From Zantedeschia hybrid cultivar (lineage: Eukaryota > Streptophyta > Magnoliopsida > Alismatales > Araceae): a stretch of DNA of 64,000 nucleotides. Location of the stretch: assembly GCA_030544215.1 (NCBI GenBank), contig JARZZO010000014.1, positions 22,575,734 through 22,639,733 on the forward strand, written 5' to 3'. Positions 1-12,494 of the stretch are shown piece after piece. The stretch's first letter is position 1. Each line of letters begins with the position of its first letter. A program made the translations under genes and the position numbers. The notes under the pieces were generated by a model. That model ran no database searches, was not told the DNA's origin, and saw only the letters and a list, made by a program, of their open reading frames with translations.

Positions 1-1093
1 GTCTACTAGTCTCACCTAAGTGATAATTTCCTAACGGGAGGGTTAGTCGTGTATAATTTTAAAAATATACAAATGTAATTCTGGTGGATTTCAGAATCTA
101 CTCTTTCTTCGTATAGGGATTGTTTTCTCACTACAATTTGGATCTTAAATCTCAAAATAAGTTCTAGTAAAACTAACACAAAAGAAAGTGAGCATTTAAA
201 AACTGACCCTCACGAGTAGGCATTTTGAACCCTTCTTACAAATTGCCACTGCTCCTCTCCTCTAAAAAAGGACTTCAATGATAGAGTAGCTCTATCAAGG
301 TCTAAGAACTTGCTAGAAGTTCTACAGTACATACAAGAGTATGGCAAATTGACACGGGCAATCCCAGCTCCGTGTTAGTTAGACCTGCTTGGCAGACCCA
401 TTAATATCTCATCTAATCACTCTGTTTAGTAACGTTCATGTTTTTAATGTAAACCCATCCTCTAAATTGAAAAGGCAAAGTAAAAAATATTCTTAACGGT
501 AGTGAGTCCATAAAATCGTATTCATTGAATCACTTTTCTTCTAAAATACCTTCTCTTAACACACTTCATGATATCCAAAACCAGTGGACTTGCCTTGGGA
601 GAAGCACGTTATGAGTTGTAGCAACCACACTTGACAACCTTACAAATTAATATGATGTGATTGTGTCTTTTTCTTTTCACAAGGTGGTGGCACAGTGGTA
701 AGTATACACATATTATATAAGTGATCATGGTTCGACTCTAAGTAGAAGTTGAATTTTCCTTCTCCAGGTGGCGTTTGGGATGAAAGATTGAAAAAGTGGA
801 AAGTTAGATGTTGATTTTTGGAGGATTTGTAGAGCCCGTGTATTTTTCAAAAGTTTCAAAAATTTTCTGTCTTGAGCTTTTTTCCTCTTTATGTTCTCTT
901 CCTCTTTTTTTCAATCTCTCTCCATGTTGAAAATTGGAAAATTACTTAGGATATGAAAATTACTTAGGTGTGGCTTGTCTTCCGTGAGTAATACTTGCTA
1001 CAATGTCCTTGCGTGCGATACACGGGAGCATTGCGATAGATAAATTAACAATGTTCTTTTTTTCAGGTGAATCTTGAAGTGCCCTAATTGTCT
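1..1093. other. AT-rich intergenic DNA, no gene recognised
   Basis: No reading frame of useful length, exon pattern or clear element ends were seen here. The sequence is AT-rich with short homopolymers. Confidence 0.5.
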
Positions 1094-1253
1094 GTACAAT
1101 GTAATATTCGATCGGACGATCTAAAAAATTTTAAAAATTAAAAAATTGAGTTCCATAAACAGTAAAAAAAAGTATAGTTTTTATTCTTCATTGGAGTTTG
1201 ATTTTTAATTTTTTAAATTTTATAAATCTTCTGATCAGACATTATACTGTACT
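1094..1253. mobile_element. Palindromic MITE-like element
   Basis: Two arms of about 60 bp (1094-1153 and 1196-1253) are inverted copies of each other at roughly 75% identity. The outer part of each arm reads like GATCGGACGATCT / CTGATCAGAAGATT, followed by an A/T-only inner part. A similar fold lies at 27,735-27,870 and one arm at about 34,618, so this is a dispersed family. No coding capacity is present. The superfamily cannot be assigned because no target duplication was identified. Confidence 0.5.
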
Positions 1254-2274
1254 GACTATTAAAACACATTCAGACTGACCTAAAAAAATAAAAATTTTAT
1301 TTCTTAATTTACCCACTGCAGATAGATTGCTTTAAGCTTACTTGGTCATCACATCAGATGTTGTAAATAGAAATGGCAGCCCTTGCTTAGCTGGTTGCGA
1401 AATGGACAAGACCTCTGATCAAAGAGCAGCTGTGTCTGGCAGTGGCGAGTAGGTCCAGTTCATGAAAGGACACATCAAAGAAAAGCCGAGACAAGGGTGC
1501 GCTCTGATCCCTGACCCTAACAATCAGGAGAATGGAACGTCTCTACTGGTTGACATGATATGCAAAGACTAACAATTTGACGCAAAAAAAAAAAAAAAAA
1601 ACACACTATGACTTGAGGGTCAAATCAAGCTTGCAAGAGAAAAGAACACGTCAAAGTGCTAGGAAAAGATCGCTTACCGTAAAAGGTGATCAGTAGGACT
1701 TAGTCAGTCAGTCATCACTTGCTGTTGCCTATGTTAGTGGAAATGGGATCTTTTTTTATTTCATTGTTAAAAAAAATTTCAATATCTTGTTATATGATTT
1801 GAAGATATTCTTGATGTTTACAAAAGATAAGATAAGATGAAATATGTATAGGCAAAAATAAAGAAAGACAAATTAAAATGTTCTTTTTTTTCTTTGAGAG
1901 ATACAAATTAAAATGTTCTCAAACCAAGGGAGATAGTGTTGAGAAATGTACTAAAAATGAGATTAAAAAAAATCTCGTTTTATGTTGATGCATCCCATCT
2001 TGAATGTTAAAACATTTGAAAACGACTCCTGTACACCAGAGTACAACAGCCATTTGACAGCAGGTCGCCCACCACATAATTGATCTGCTCCCCAAAGTCC
2101 ACGTTTTTTTTTTTAAAAACTTTAAATCCCATGGTTTTTTTTACTTGATTTAAAGCCCATGCTAGACTGCTAACTTCCTAAAGGGATGATTTGTTCCCTG
2201 GTGTGCTAGCCTTGAAAACATTTCAATCTTGAACAACTTATTTGGCACCTTGACATCATCACACTAATTGCCTA

Positions 2275-2594
2275 GGATTTTTTTTTATTTATTTTTTTGT
2301 GATCGGTAGTTCAGTGGAACTGGACGAAGGTCCCAACTCCAAAGGAGAGGGGTTCGAGCTCGGCCGAAGCCAAATGGGAAATAAACCTCGAAGAAGTAGA
2401 AAGCTCACTCGAAGAGAAAGTTCCGCGCAACACGTGCATGCGCGAGAATCTGTCGAAAAACGGGCGAGAAGTCCACCCAACTGGGTGAAAATTTCACAGG
2501 CCGAATCCCGCCCGCCCAACCGCGGGGTGGGATCAAACCCGCGACCTCCCCGCCTGGGACGGGAAGGGTGAACCACTGCGCCAAACGCGTGGTT
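2275..2594 (-). mobile_element. tRNA-derived SINE with inverted second tRNA-like module
   Basis: This is a short retroposon flanked by a perfect 13-bp target duplication, cactaattgccta, at 2262-2274 and 2595-2607. Read on the minus strand, it starts with a tRNA-like head: A-box TGGCGCAGTGG near 2575-2585 and B-box GGGTTTGATCCC at 2530-2541. It ends in an A-rich tail, seen on the plus strand as the T-run at 2277-2300. Just before the tail lies a second tRNA-like module in the opposite orientation. On the plus strand this shows A-box TAGTTCAGTGG near 2308 and B-box GGTTCGAGCTC near 2351. Open frames here are chance. Confidence 0.8.
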
Positions 2595-2607
2595 CACTAA
2601 TTGCCTA

Positions 2608-4099
2608 CGTTAGTGAAGTGTCATAAAACATAACAAAATATGACACTTGAGACATCATCTGAGAGTTCACTACGTGGGGGTTCACCATTTTTAAGGAACA
2701 ATTACATAGCTAGATTGTGGTCGAATACCCAACGAACACAAACAGAAGAAACCAAAATCTTGGATAAATTAATTAGAACAGTATGTGAAAAGTCGAATAG
2801 TTAATGTGCAGGAATGGGGCCCTGGTGACCTCAAAACCTGCTATGACAATATTATAATGTCTCGTTTCCCATGTTTTGGGTCCTCAGAAAACATGGGCAA
2901 AACAAAGATCTTGCCTAGATTCTATCCTGGTTTCTGTTGCTGGATATTCATCGACCTAAGTAGGGAATTGGAATTTTCTAACGATGTAGTAGTTGGAACC
3001 AAGAACCACATAGAACGACATGGATTTAGTTATGGGTAAGTAATAAGGACAATTATTGGCATATCTAAAGCATGGCAAAAGACAAATTAAGTTGAGGACA
3101 AATCCTCAACAACCGGACTGAACTCATATCTTAAAAAACCTAACGGGATTTAGCGTTTACAAGTGAGCCGGGGCCCCTAGCTTCTTGAACGACGACTAGC
3201 GCTATCTTTATCTAATCACTTGGCTTCCAATGTATTGGGTCTCTAGAAACTGTGGGGTTTATGCCTAAGTTATGTTCTGGCCTCTGTTGCCGGGCATTTA
3301 TCAAACCAAGTGAAATTGCAAGTTGGCAGGCGGAAGTTGGAGCTAGGAACCAGGGAGAACTACATGCTTAATGTATAGTTTAGTGACTGAGTGAGTATGG
3401 TTTCTTGGCCATTTTTAATGCAAAGGATGTTGATCGAATATTTAGTCGATCCGGTAAGGGGTTTACGATATGATTTGTTGGTGGGTTTGGTTTGAGGAAT
3501 GGGGTCTCTTTCCATGAAACTTGCTAGTAATTGAATTAATTAGTAGTCGAAAGGTTGGTGTGGACCTTCTAGATAGCGCAGTATTGGAATAGGCAATTGC
3601 TGTCTTCCAAAACTATATTGCGAAGCTAACATAGAGACAAACCAACCATCAAAACTCGTGCGTCTTGTGTTCTATTCACATTGACTAAAAGAAGGAATCT
3701 AGTCATCATAGCAAGTGCCAAGGACCAAGTATGGATGAGATGCAAACATCAGACTTTGTGTATAGTGAGTACATTTGAAGGATTTAAGCTTCCATATCGG
3801 TGAAGAAAGAGCAATGGGGTACATGTTCGGCACGGCCCTCTACTAAGTTATGTGAAGCACAAGTTATAGCGTTTGTGGTCTATAGAACCACTGTGCATGT
3901 CAGCCATGAATAGCTTGGATATATGGTACGTACTATATATAAAGAGATTCAACTCTATGACGATAGTGTCTTCGAAGCATTGTGTCTGCACTATCCTTAT
4001 TTCACATCACTCCCTTGGAGCAAATTAAGTGCTAAAGTTACCTGGCTATTATTTTCTCAGGTTTTCTTGCTCTAAGGATTTATATAATTGTATGAGAAC
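2608..4099. other. Intergenic DNA with one diverged direct repeat
   Basis: Segments of about 90-140 bp near 2866-3005 and 3227-3355 resemble each other (shared blocks around TTTTGGGTCCTCAGAAA / TATTGGGTCTCTAGAAA, then CTGTTGC and GGAACCA). This looks like an old duplication. A frame of 84 codons (2785-3039) covers the first copy but is not preserved in the second, so coding is not supported. Confidence 0.35.
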
Positions 4100-4582
4100 T
4101 AGGCTGTAATGGGATACAATTATCTGACTTTTCGATCAGTCAATTTCTAAAAGCAGATTCAAATAGGAAAAATTCTATCCGGATGTTATCTGAATCAGCG
4201 ATGTCCAATAAGATAGCAAATCGAAATGAGAACTATTATTTTCATATCTTAACTTCGATTTTCTATTCTGTTAAATATTAAATTTTACAAATAATAATTA
4301 TAGTGTATATAACATTTATTATATGTCGGATATCTTCAATTTAATAACTTTAATTAGATACATACAATAAAGAGGATTAGAATTGATGATACTTTTAATT
4401 ATTTATGATAATTTTCGGAAACTATTTTCGTTTTTGATATTGGAATAAAAAACAAGACGGAAATGAAAATAACATTCTCCGATTACATTGTAATCGGAAT
4501 CAGAAGTTCAGTTTTGCTATCGAAACTGAAAATGAAAATTGGTGTTTCTGTTTTAATATCCTACCCGTTAATTAAGACCCTA
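4100..4582. mobile_element. Non-autonomous hAT element (483 bp)
   Basis: The left end, TAGGCTGTAATGGGATAC, is an imperfect inverted match to the right end, whose reverse complement begins TAGGGTCTTAATTAACGGG. It is flanked by imperfect 8-bp duplications, atgagaac (4092-4099) and atgaaaag (4583-4590), 6 of 8 identical, as expected for an old hAT insertion. The right end and the internal 'aatcggaatcagaa' motif also resemble the hAT element at 59,841-61,260, so they are probably one family. No transposase is encoded. Confidence 0.6.
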
Positions 4583-5250
4583 ATGAAAAGGAAGTTTAAT
4601 TATTTTTTTTTAGAGATTCTGCATACGTAAGAAACATTGAATTGTAGGAAATCTGGAATGAATTAGATAGACAATACTGTAAAGAAGTCAACAATTACAA
4701 TGATTATGATTAAAACTTCATTTGATGCAAAACTGATCAAGAACTTGAACTCTCTAATATTAATATATATTGGTTTTACCTTTTTATCTAAAAACTCTTG
4801 TAAGCTAAAATCTAAAAAAGATAAAATTGATGATTTTAAAACCAAATATTATAATATTCTACAATACATAAAATAGTACCATTTGAAAAGTCAAGATAAA
4901 TATTGCATGATTACATGATATCTATAATAGTTCTTTGGCCGTTTCCTCGCTTCTCCTTAGCAAATAATATTGCTTCGCTACCAAACTTTAAGACATTCAC
5001 TTTCTCTTTTTATTAGTTTTTAGCTTCTAGATTCAAAAACTACGTTAAATTACAATTCAAGAACTTTAAACCAGTAATTTGCTTAAACAAACAGTATTGG
5101 TTCACTGTCGAAGCTAATACCAGAGCTAAACTTCCTTTTTCATATATTTAATTAAGGACAACGATTCAAGATTTTCAGTAAATATTTTCAACTTCTTGAA
5201 GTCATGGAGGAGGTTTTTTTTTGGAAGGGGGCAATGTTAGTTTAGGTGGC
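4583..5250. other. AT-rich intergenic DNA
   Basis: Nothing recognisable; strongly AT-rich sequence with no exon-like segment. Confidence 0.4.
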
Positions 5251-5319
5251 CTACAAGCTAATCTGACTATGTAAACCTCGTTCATTTATTAATAAAATGG
5301 CATAATATTCATTATGTGT

Positions 5320-6850
5320 AAATCGCGTTAATTATCGTTTCATAATGAAGTCCGTGAATATGTGCTATGGTGATCAGATTATGATGAGATCATACTAATG
5401 AGACTGATCACTTAAACACACATATTCTTAATTGTTCCTAGTCGGAGGATATCCGAGAAGGACATCGGATATCCGGTTAGATTAGTACATATTACTCCTG
5501 CTCATATGATGAGGATGACTGATCTCATAAGTCACTTGTGTGGAGACACTAAGACGAATCTGTAGGTGCTCATTAGAGAACGAGTTCACTGAACTAATCC
5601 GACTGAATCGCTGGATGGTATTGTACCTCACTGTCAACCAGTTTGATTCTATTGTCGCAGTTGCGTGGATGGTCCTCGGACCTGAGACACCAAGGACACC
5701 ATGGCGGTGGACTTCTGTGCTTTGACCTTGGTTTACGAATCTCTAGCCATGGGATTCTAATACGCCAAGAATTGGGTACAGCGGAATACCGTCGAAGGGA
5801 ATTGTGTGTCAATAAGGAATCATTCGCTCTCGGTACTTAGAGAGAGAATGCTCTAGGAAGGATACGCGAAAGTCCCTGGCCAGGGCGGACGATAATATCG
5901 GGAAAGGAGTTTTCCGATATTCATCAGCGGCATCCAATCCAAGTGAGTCGACCGGTTAGGGTTTGACAGCTTGCCATATCCTGAGTTGACTCGAGAGCAT
6001 TGTACGAATGAAAGATTATATCCACGCGGTAACTGTGGGCGGAAAGGTTCCAAAAGTGGGTTACTTAACCCCAAATACCTTCCGGGTTCACGCGGTGTTG
6101 CTTGGCACCCAACGTGATCGGAGGCCAGGTCGAATTCGATGTGCGACATCAATTCGATTGATTAATTGATTAATAAAGAGTTATTAATTAATTAATAAAG
6201 CCAGTGTGGAGTCACTGGACTTATTGGGCCATTAACTGGACTGGTACTTGGGCCTAGAGGGTCACACGCACATGATTCTCAAGGCGATGGATAAATAAGT
6301 GGGTTTTATACAAACCGGGGGTTTTTATGAAAAACCGTGCGGTTAGTATAAAACATAGCGAACGGGCTGAGCAGGCCAAGCTACTGCTAACCCTAGCCGT
6401 CCCTCCTCAGTTTCTGTCTTCCTCTGGCGTCCAGGCAGATCCAGATCTGCTCCGCCGCTTCTCCGAATCCCGTTCGACGGAAAATCGTCCGCGCACTGCG
6501 GCGATTATTGCGGCGACCGGCGGAGGCTTCGTGGGCTGCGAAGAACGAGGAACTCGAGGATATCCGTCGCAGGGAGGATCGCGTGGACTTCGCTAGAGGC
6601 CGGGCGCTTACGCGGCTTGCGGTGTCGCACCGATGGAACCGAACGGCTGCGGATTCGAATCCGCACACGGTGAGAACTTCGATAATTTGATTATCGTATT
6701 TTAGATTTCGAAACGGGAACGGATCGCTGTATTTTTTTTAGTTTCCGCTGCATGAGCGATCCGAAGAAACCGAGAAAAACCAACAGGCAATACATGGAGA
6801 ATAGGTTAATGTTCTCTCCACACCAGTACAGGAATAAACTTTATGAGACC
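5320..6850. mobile_element. LTR-retrotransposon-derived block, probably a solo LTR
   Basis: A 1.5-kb block is richer in GC than its surroundings and has LTR-like composition. It begins near a polyadenylation-like stretch (TTTATTAATAAAATGG at about 5285-5300). It contains repeated GATATCCG motifs around 5447-5477 and a possible TATA segment (GGGTTTTATACAAACC near 6301-6316), and ends in a polypurine/poly-T-broken region. No gag or pol protein can be read in any frame, and several short overlapping frames are noise. Ends and target duplication were not found, so both the boundaries and the Copia-type guess are tentative. Confidence 0.35.
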
Positions 6851-6978
6851 AGTATTTTCGCAGGAGAAATAAGCCAATAACAATGAGTATAAGCATATAT
6901 TAGCAATTATTACATAGTGGTAAACCTAGGCTTATTAGCTTCCTTTTGTTAAAATAGAATCCCTAGAAGCGATATGAT

Positions 6979-7401
6979 TAGGGTTGCCAATGAGCCGAGC
7001 CAAGTCGAGTTTTAGATGGCTCAAATTCGGCTCGGATTAAAGAAGGTTAGCTTGAACTCGAGCTAAGTTCGAGTTCTAAATTTGAGTTCGAGCTCAACTC
7101 GTCTTGTTTTTGTCCGGTTCAAGTTCGACTCAGCTCTAGTTTAGTCACAGACCCACACTCACATAGGATAGGATATCTACTTTCACTTGACGTAATTTGA
7201 AGAATTAAAAAATATATATAAATATATTGAATGGATTTACGAGTCTACGAGTCGAGCTACAATTAATTTGAGTTCGACTCGTTAAGTCATTCAAGTTTTA
7301 ACCTAAGTTTGAGTTTGACTCATTAAGATTTCGAGTCGAGTCGAATCGAGTCAGAACCGAATCGCAAACGACTCGTGAGCGGCTCAACTCATTGCCAGCC
7401 T
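6979..7401. mobile_element. hAT-type MITE
   Basis: The left terminus, TAGGGTTGCCAATGAGCCGAGC, is matched in reverse by the right end, which ends GAGCGGCTCAACTCATTGCCAGCC. Inside both ends are repeated GAGTCGAG/CTCGACTC motifs typical of short plant hAT derivatives. No coding sequence is present. The 8-bp duplication is not recognisable, so the borders are approximate. It abuts the B3-domain relic, whose frame runs into it. Confidence 0.6.
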
Positions 7402-7404
7402 TCA

Positions 7405-7898
7405 TCCAACTTATAATAGGCGTGGTCGATGCCATTAACGCATGTTGAGCTAGTGTCGTATCCAATACGTAGATTTATCCATACGTAAGTTCCACTGAAT
7501 CTTGCAATATGGACGTTGTAAGAGAAACTTATTTCGTAAGGCAGCGCGTGATCCTTCAATTTGTATATTTTAGCCATGTGATTTGACATAAGAAAACTGT
7601 CCGATATAGATTTGCCAACATATCTGAAAGATATCAACCAAATACGTAGAACACAGCGTTTCTGATGTGCCAGCACCGTAAGTGGACAAGGGGAACCATC
7701 CGTGATGGCCCTCGCAAAGGACGGGGGAAGCTTCCCTAATGAACGCATGAAAACTGAATGCGATAAGATCGTAGACCACTGGCGAGAATTATTAGATCTG
7801 ACAAGCACATCCAGTTGTAGGATTCATACGTTTCTGTCTACTCCGAACCGACTTCGTCCAAAGCGTATTCGAGATTCGCAGAGATGACAACAGTCCAT
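7405..7898 (-). pseudogene. Decayed B3-domain (REM-like) transcription factor relic
   Basis: On the minus strand a start codon at 7896-7898 opens MDCCHLCESRIRFG, resembling the Cys-rich start of REM-type B3 proteins. It ends at an in-frame stop after 24 codons. Past that stop, another frame carries pieces resembling a B3 fold: SVFMRSLGKLPPSFARAI (first strand and the 'P..FA' helix), CPLTVLAHQKR, then KDHALPYEISFSYNVHIARF, like the 'DH.L..GDF..F.Y.G...F.V' end of a B3 domain. The conserved Gly-Trp of the middle strand is missing, and the final codons run into the neighbouring hAT MITE. B3 proteins bind DNA; this copy cannot make an intact domain. Assignment rests on motif resemblance only. Confidence 0.45.
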
Positions 7899-8246
7899 TG
7901 AAATGTTCAAGAAGAAAGAGGAAAAGAGAATAAAAATGGTTGAGACATGATTAGGCTGTAATGGTGCTCAGATGTTGGGCACCTACCACGAGAAACGTAT
8001 TGAGCAAAGTAAAGCATAACTTTGACAGGTGGTAGGTAGCTGAAACATGGACAGGTTGCATAATGCTACTTTTAATAGTAAACAGTACTTCACTTAAACA
8101 TGCTCACTGACACCTTAATTACCGTGAACAATGATTTCTTTGAGGATTTAATGGGGGGCATGGAGAGAGAGAGAGTCCTAAACTAGTTCTTTTTTACGGG
8201 GATAGAAGGGATGGAAACATCAGAAGAAGGCTGCTCCCACAAGACG

Positions 8247-8560
8247 GAACCAGCTGCCTAGGGCAGTTGGTTCACCACCTCTCTTTTTAAAGGAAAGTCT
8301 CAGATTCGATTTTGATTAGGGCCTAAAAATCTCCAGCCGTATAACCCTCTGGTGTTGTTGGGATCTTTATTTTCTGGTATGTGAGATTACTTTTCCAGAA
8401 ATCAGACGGATCTGAAATTGTCGCCTAATTAGGCGGACCAGTCGACCGAACCGAAATTATCTCCAACTTTAGAGAAATATCTCAAATTTCCGATTAGAAT
8501 TCCGGTCACTTGTAAATAGGTGTACATAATCGGCTTCTAAGTCCCTTCAAAAAAAAAATC
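8247..8560 (+). mobile_element. SINE of the inverted-tRNA-module family, diverged
   Basis: The plus-strand head has A-box-like TGCCTAGGGCAGTTGG near 8256 and B-box-like CAGATTCGATTTT near 8310. The body (GTGAGATTACTT, then GTCGCCTAATTAGGCGGAC) matches the minus-strand body of the SINE at 26,727-27,029. A degenerate inverted module (near 8494-8545) precedes an A-run at 8549-8558. Flanking duplications are unclear, so this copy is older. Confidence 0.6.
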
Positions 8561-10361
8561 CCTCAAAACTGACTGTAGACAAGAATAAAAGGTACACATC
8601 CCTGTGGATACCTAACGGGCATTTCTAGAAAGGCAAGGTCGAACCAAAACCCAGTGCACAGCCACTCTCCCTGCCCTACGCTCCACAAGAAAGGACACAC
8701 AACACCGGACCAGCGTATGTCACCTTCCACATTGAAGTCACATGAAAGACATCAGACCCCCTCGCACCTGCTTATTTTTATTACGGTTAGGACATGGTAG
8801 GTCGAGGCCCAGAGGAGGTTGGTGGGTTGCTTGCTTCTGTCACCCTCCGTTGATGTCCTTAGCCACATCATGCGGGAGAAGGGAGAAGGGACTGGCGTGG
8901 GGTGAGAGAACGAGATAGAGTGGAGGGTGATGGAGGTTGAGGGGGATGGGGATGGGATTCGGTGATCCTTTCAAGCTGCACCCGTTGCCATAAATAAGCC
9001 ACTTGACCGCGAATAAAGGGGCCCTTTGCCCCCATACGCCATGAAGGAACAGTGTGATGAGGCCTTCGTCTACCTACGTAGCTCAGTATATGCTCCGGCT
9101 TTATTTCTTCCTTATCTTGCATACACTGTGTTGCGGTGAAGGGAGGGATCAGTTGGGTTCAAAAGAAAAAAAAAAGAAGGGAGGGATCAGTGTTCACGGG
9201 TGAGGGTGGACGGACCCGGTCAACAACCCAACCAAAGGGAAGAAGGGATCAGGCGGGCCTTTGAGGGGGGCTGCTTGCAGCTGGGTATATTTATTGATAC
9301 CTACCCTTCATCCACCAGTCTGGAGTAGCATTTCGCTCTCATTACTCCGTTCCACAGCCCCAACAAGAATCTTTCCACTCTCTCTTTCTCTCCTTCTCTC
9401 TCCATGTCTATCTCTCTATCTCTTTCTCTACCAACCTGTATTGAATGTGACAAGTACTGAGACGCATATTTGTTCCTTTCTCGCCGTTAGAAACAAAACA
9501 ATACCCCTCGGACGTCAGAATGCCCAGTGACCACAGTTGCAAATGCGCAAAGTAATGGGAGGCCACCCCATAGGAAAGGGAGGAGAGAGAAGTTGTTGTT
9601 AGATCCTTCATCAGTATTCCCGGTGTAAGTACGTAGCTATTCTGCTGCTGTTGTTGCACACATTTGACTAGCTGTAATCTTCGAAGGATCCTGTCTTAAT
9701 TGGCAGTACGTAGTTCACGACGTCTGACCACATCTTACTTGAAGTCCTCTAATTACGGGCTTACTATCGAACATTCCAGAGGAAAGACGAAGAGAAAGAA
9801 ATAATTCTCTATAGCAAAAGATACATAATGGCCTGTTATTCTCGTATCGATCCTGTATTTTTTATCAACAAACAAGTTATGCACTGTCTCTGCTCTCTCT
9901 CTCTCTCTCTACCTAACTCTGTATCTATCTATCCACCACCCCTTTTTCTTTCTGTTCCTTTTTCTGAGATTTTATATCACGCATGTATGCGCATAGAATC
10001 TGTCCGGATTGCAGAGACGACATGAGCCGAATCCAGACACTTACGACACGATCGCTCCTTTTCGATTTTGACTTGGACTAGACAGCCGGGAACTAGGGGA
10101 AACTCCCAACTTCCAAGCTTTCCATCTATCTAATAAAAAGACTCACACAGCACCCCTTCAGCTATGATGCAACGACTAGGCTTTATGGCGACGTAGTAAC
10201 ATCCATGAGAAAGGCATATACTGTCTAAAAGGTACTAGATCTCTTGATATTTCTCACATCTTAACTAACTACCCCCATCTCTGTCGGCGATTTCCAACTC
10301 GCGGTATTAGAGTTTAGAGCACACTTTCCTTTAGTAAAGTTCCACACCGTACTAGTTTCTT
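8561..10361. other. Intergenic DNA with CT-rich tracts, no gene recognised
   Basis: Contains pyrimidine-rich stretches (9370-9435 and 9893-9915) and a TATA-like GGTATATTTATTG at about 9284. No coding exon, tRNA or recognisable microRNA precursor was found. Frames of 60-90 codons are unsupported. Confidence 0.35.
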
Positions 10362-10500
10362 TTGTTTTGTTTTTTTTTTTGACACTTTAGTCCGATTAGT
10401 TGAGCGGCTGTTCCCCCATTCGCTCACAACAGTCACGCGCGAGATATTCACACCCAAAGGCGTGAAAATTCCACAGCTGAGGCCACAACAAGGTAAATGC
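10362..10500 (-). mobile_element. Fragment of a SINE of the same family
   Basis: A T-run at 10,367-10,380 is followed by a TAGTCCGATTAGTTGAGCGG segment. The sequence CGTGAAAATTCCACAG near 10,461-10,476 matches GTGAAAATTTCACAG inside the SINE at 2275-2594. Only part of the element is present and no head module is readable. Confidence 0.35.
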
Positions 10501-12390
10501 GTGTGTCACAAATATTAGTAGTGTTAACATATGGTACTGGTGTTATCATTCCAGGGTAACTTCAAACATGATATTAAAGAGAACACGAGAGACAGAAGCC
10601 AAAAGAAAGTGGAGGTGTGTTTTGAGAACTAGCATGCTTTGGACCCCCAGCCCCACTGCACAGTGACGAAGTCATAAATTTTTGTTGGTGGGGCAAACTT
10701 ACGCATTATTATGAATTAATAATATATCGGATTTGAGTTCGCATTGAGAGAGCAATTTTATTCTCACCAAATAATGGCAAAACAATGTTGGATGCTATGT
10801 AATCGTTAAAGTAGAACTTATAAAATCGTTTAATTTTTCAAGATAGACAATAATCTCCATTAATCCCTTAGTTCTATTTTGATCGGAGAATATGAGAAAA
10901 ATAAGAGTGAATAAGTTTAATTTTATTTTGACATGCAGAATGACTTATACGATACTGTAGAACAATGTATCAAGAAAATAACGAGAATAAGATATTCTAC
11001 TTTGGACTTATGAATTATTTATTCTTCTTATTTCGTGTTAGTGAACCCTGCAAAACTATCAAACCAAAACTCTTATTCTAATGTATGCTATTCCGTCTTC
11101 TCCAATCAAAGTGGTACTTTAATCTGGCTTCGTCCCTGTCCCAGCATCAGAATATAATCTCGAGTGCCAAGGTTATCGTTTATTTACTCTCTATGGCGTT
11201 TTCTCGGTCAAAAGGAATTCCTGTAGACGGGAATTAAAGAAAACCGATAAACAAACTCAACTTTCTAATGTGTGAGAGAGAGCGAGGGAGGTGTATGAGA
11301 GAATCTAACCTATTCGGCGACCAACCATTCTTGGTCCGGGGCCTCTAGCTTAGGTAGGGTTTCTAGAATCCTTAAAAAGGTGGAGTGTGAGGTGGAAAAC
11401 ATACCGGTCGGGAAGAGCGCACCCTTTATAAAGGGATAACCGGATAAACATCCTGTTACGTTTAAAGATATTTTCAAACTAAAGGGGTATCCGTTTATGC
11501 GTCAGTTAAGGAAATCTTCTTCAAAGCAGATTATCCAATTATCCTCACGTTTCCTTTGGAAAGCTACAATCGGAAGTCCTATGGGTGGGTTAGGGGTTTT
11601 CGAAAAATTTGTGGGAAAGGTCAACTTTCCAAGAAAGTAAGTTTTTCCAAGGGTCTAGAAAAATATTTAGTTATGGAAAACTTTTTTTTCTAAGCATCTG
11701 AAAATTTGATGAAAAAGTCTCCAAACATTTTCTTGCCTCTCGAGGTGTGAAAAAAAAAAATTCTGAGAAAAAAAAGCCACTCGGATGTTTCCTATAAACT
11801 TGGGGAGAATCTACAGTGAGTCCTCCTCGGTTTTGTATGCTTTTGGATGATGCGGATGATTAGTATGTATTTTTTATTCTCTGTAATAAAGTTGCAGTAA
11901 TATTTAATTGTGATGTTATGATTATATAAATTAGAGATCTTTAGGAAAACTTTGCTTTCCCAAACTCCTAACACTAGAAAATTAATTTTTCTTACAACTC
12001 TTAACTACATAAAAAATTATTTTCAGAAAAAGTTTTTATTCGTGAAAAACAAAAATTCCTTTTCTCGAGGGATAAGAAGTTTTTCAAATCTCCTCACACA
12101 TCCTATATGTACCCATCTCTGAAGATTATTTATAGATATATGTAATGGTGACATAATTTCTGTTAACTGATGATAGATGATTGGGAAATTAAATTTGCAT
12201 TTCGTCGAACAAAATTTTATAATCTTTATTGGAATAAGGACAGTCGTGGTATCATCGAACCGGATAGTTTACCTTTCACATCCGTTAACAAAATAAAAGG
12301 TGTTACGGCTGGTAGCAAGAAAATAAGGAAAAGTGCAAATAAGTGGAGCAAATTAAATGCCAGATAAAATGGGAAACACTCACGTAAAAG
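10501..12390. other. AT-rich intergenic DNA with an LTR-like patch
   Basis: Mostly AT-rich without genes. The stretch 11,150-11,470 has a TATA-like CCCTTTATAAAGGG (about 11,431) and LTR-like composition, which could be an old retroelement fragment. Nothing identifies a protein. Confidence 0.3.
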
Positions 12391-12393
12391 TAG

Positions 12394-12400
12394 ACCTACC
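12394..12400 (+). promoter_or_regulatory. AC-I element (ACCTACC), candidate MYB-binding site
   Basis: ACCTACC, directly followed by TACCAAATCC, lies 340 bp upstream of the MYB start codon. AC elements are the established binding sites of R2R3-MYBs that control phenylpropanoid genes. Subgroup 4 repressors are known to feed back on their own promoter, so this is a plausible autoregulatory site. Occupancy is inference. Confidence 0.4.
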
Positions 12401-12493
12401 TACCAAATCCAGCTCTCTCGCTTTGTAACCACTCGCTCTTGACACCAACTGGGTCAAATGGCCCAAGTGGATCGAGTCAATGGGCGCTTACAA

Positions 12494-12494
12494 C

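Noticed and set aside
2308..2584. Possible tRNA genes (A- and B-box matches)
   Set aside because: No complete cloverleaf can be formed; the boxes belong to SINEs, as shown by target duplications and A-tails.
6393..6668. Overlapping 89-91 codon frames on both strands
   Set aside because: They lie in the GC-rich end of an LTR-like block and have no gag/pol or host protein features.
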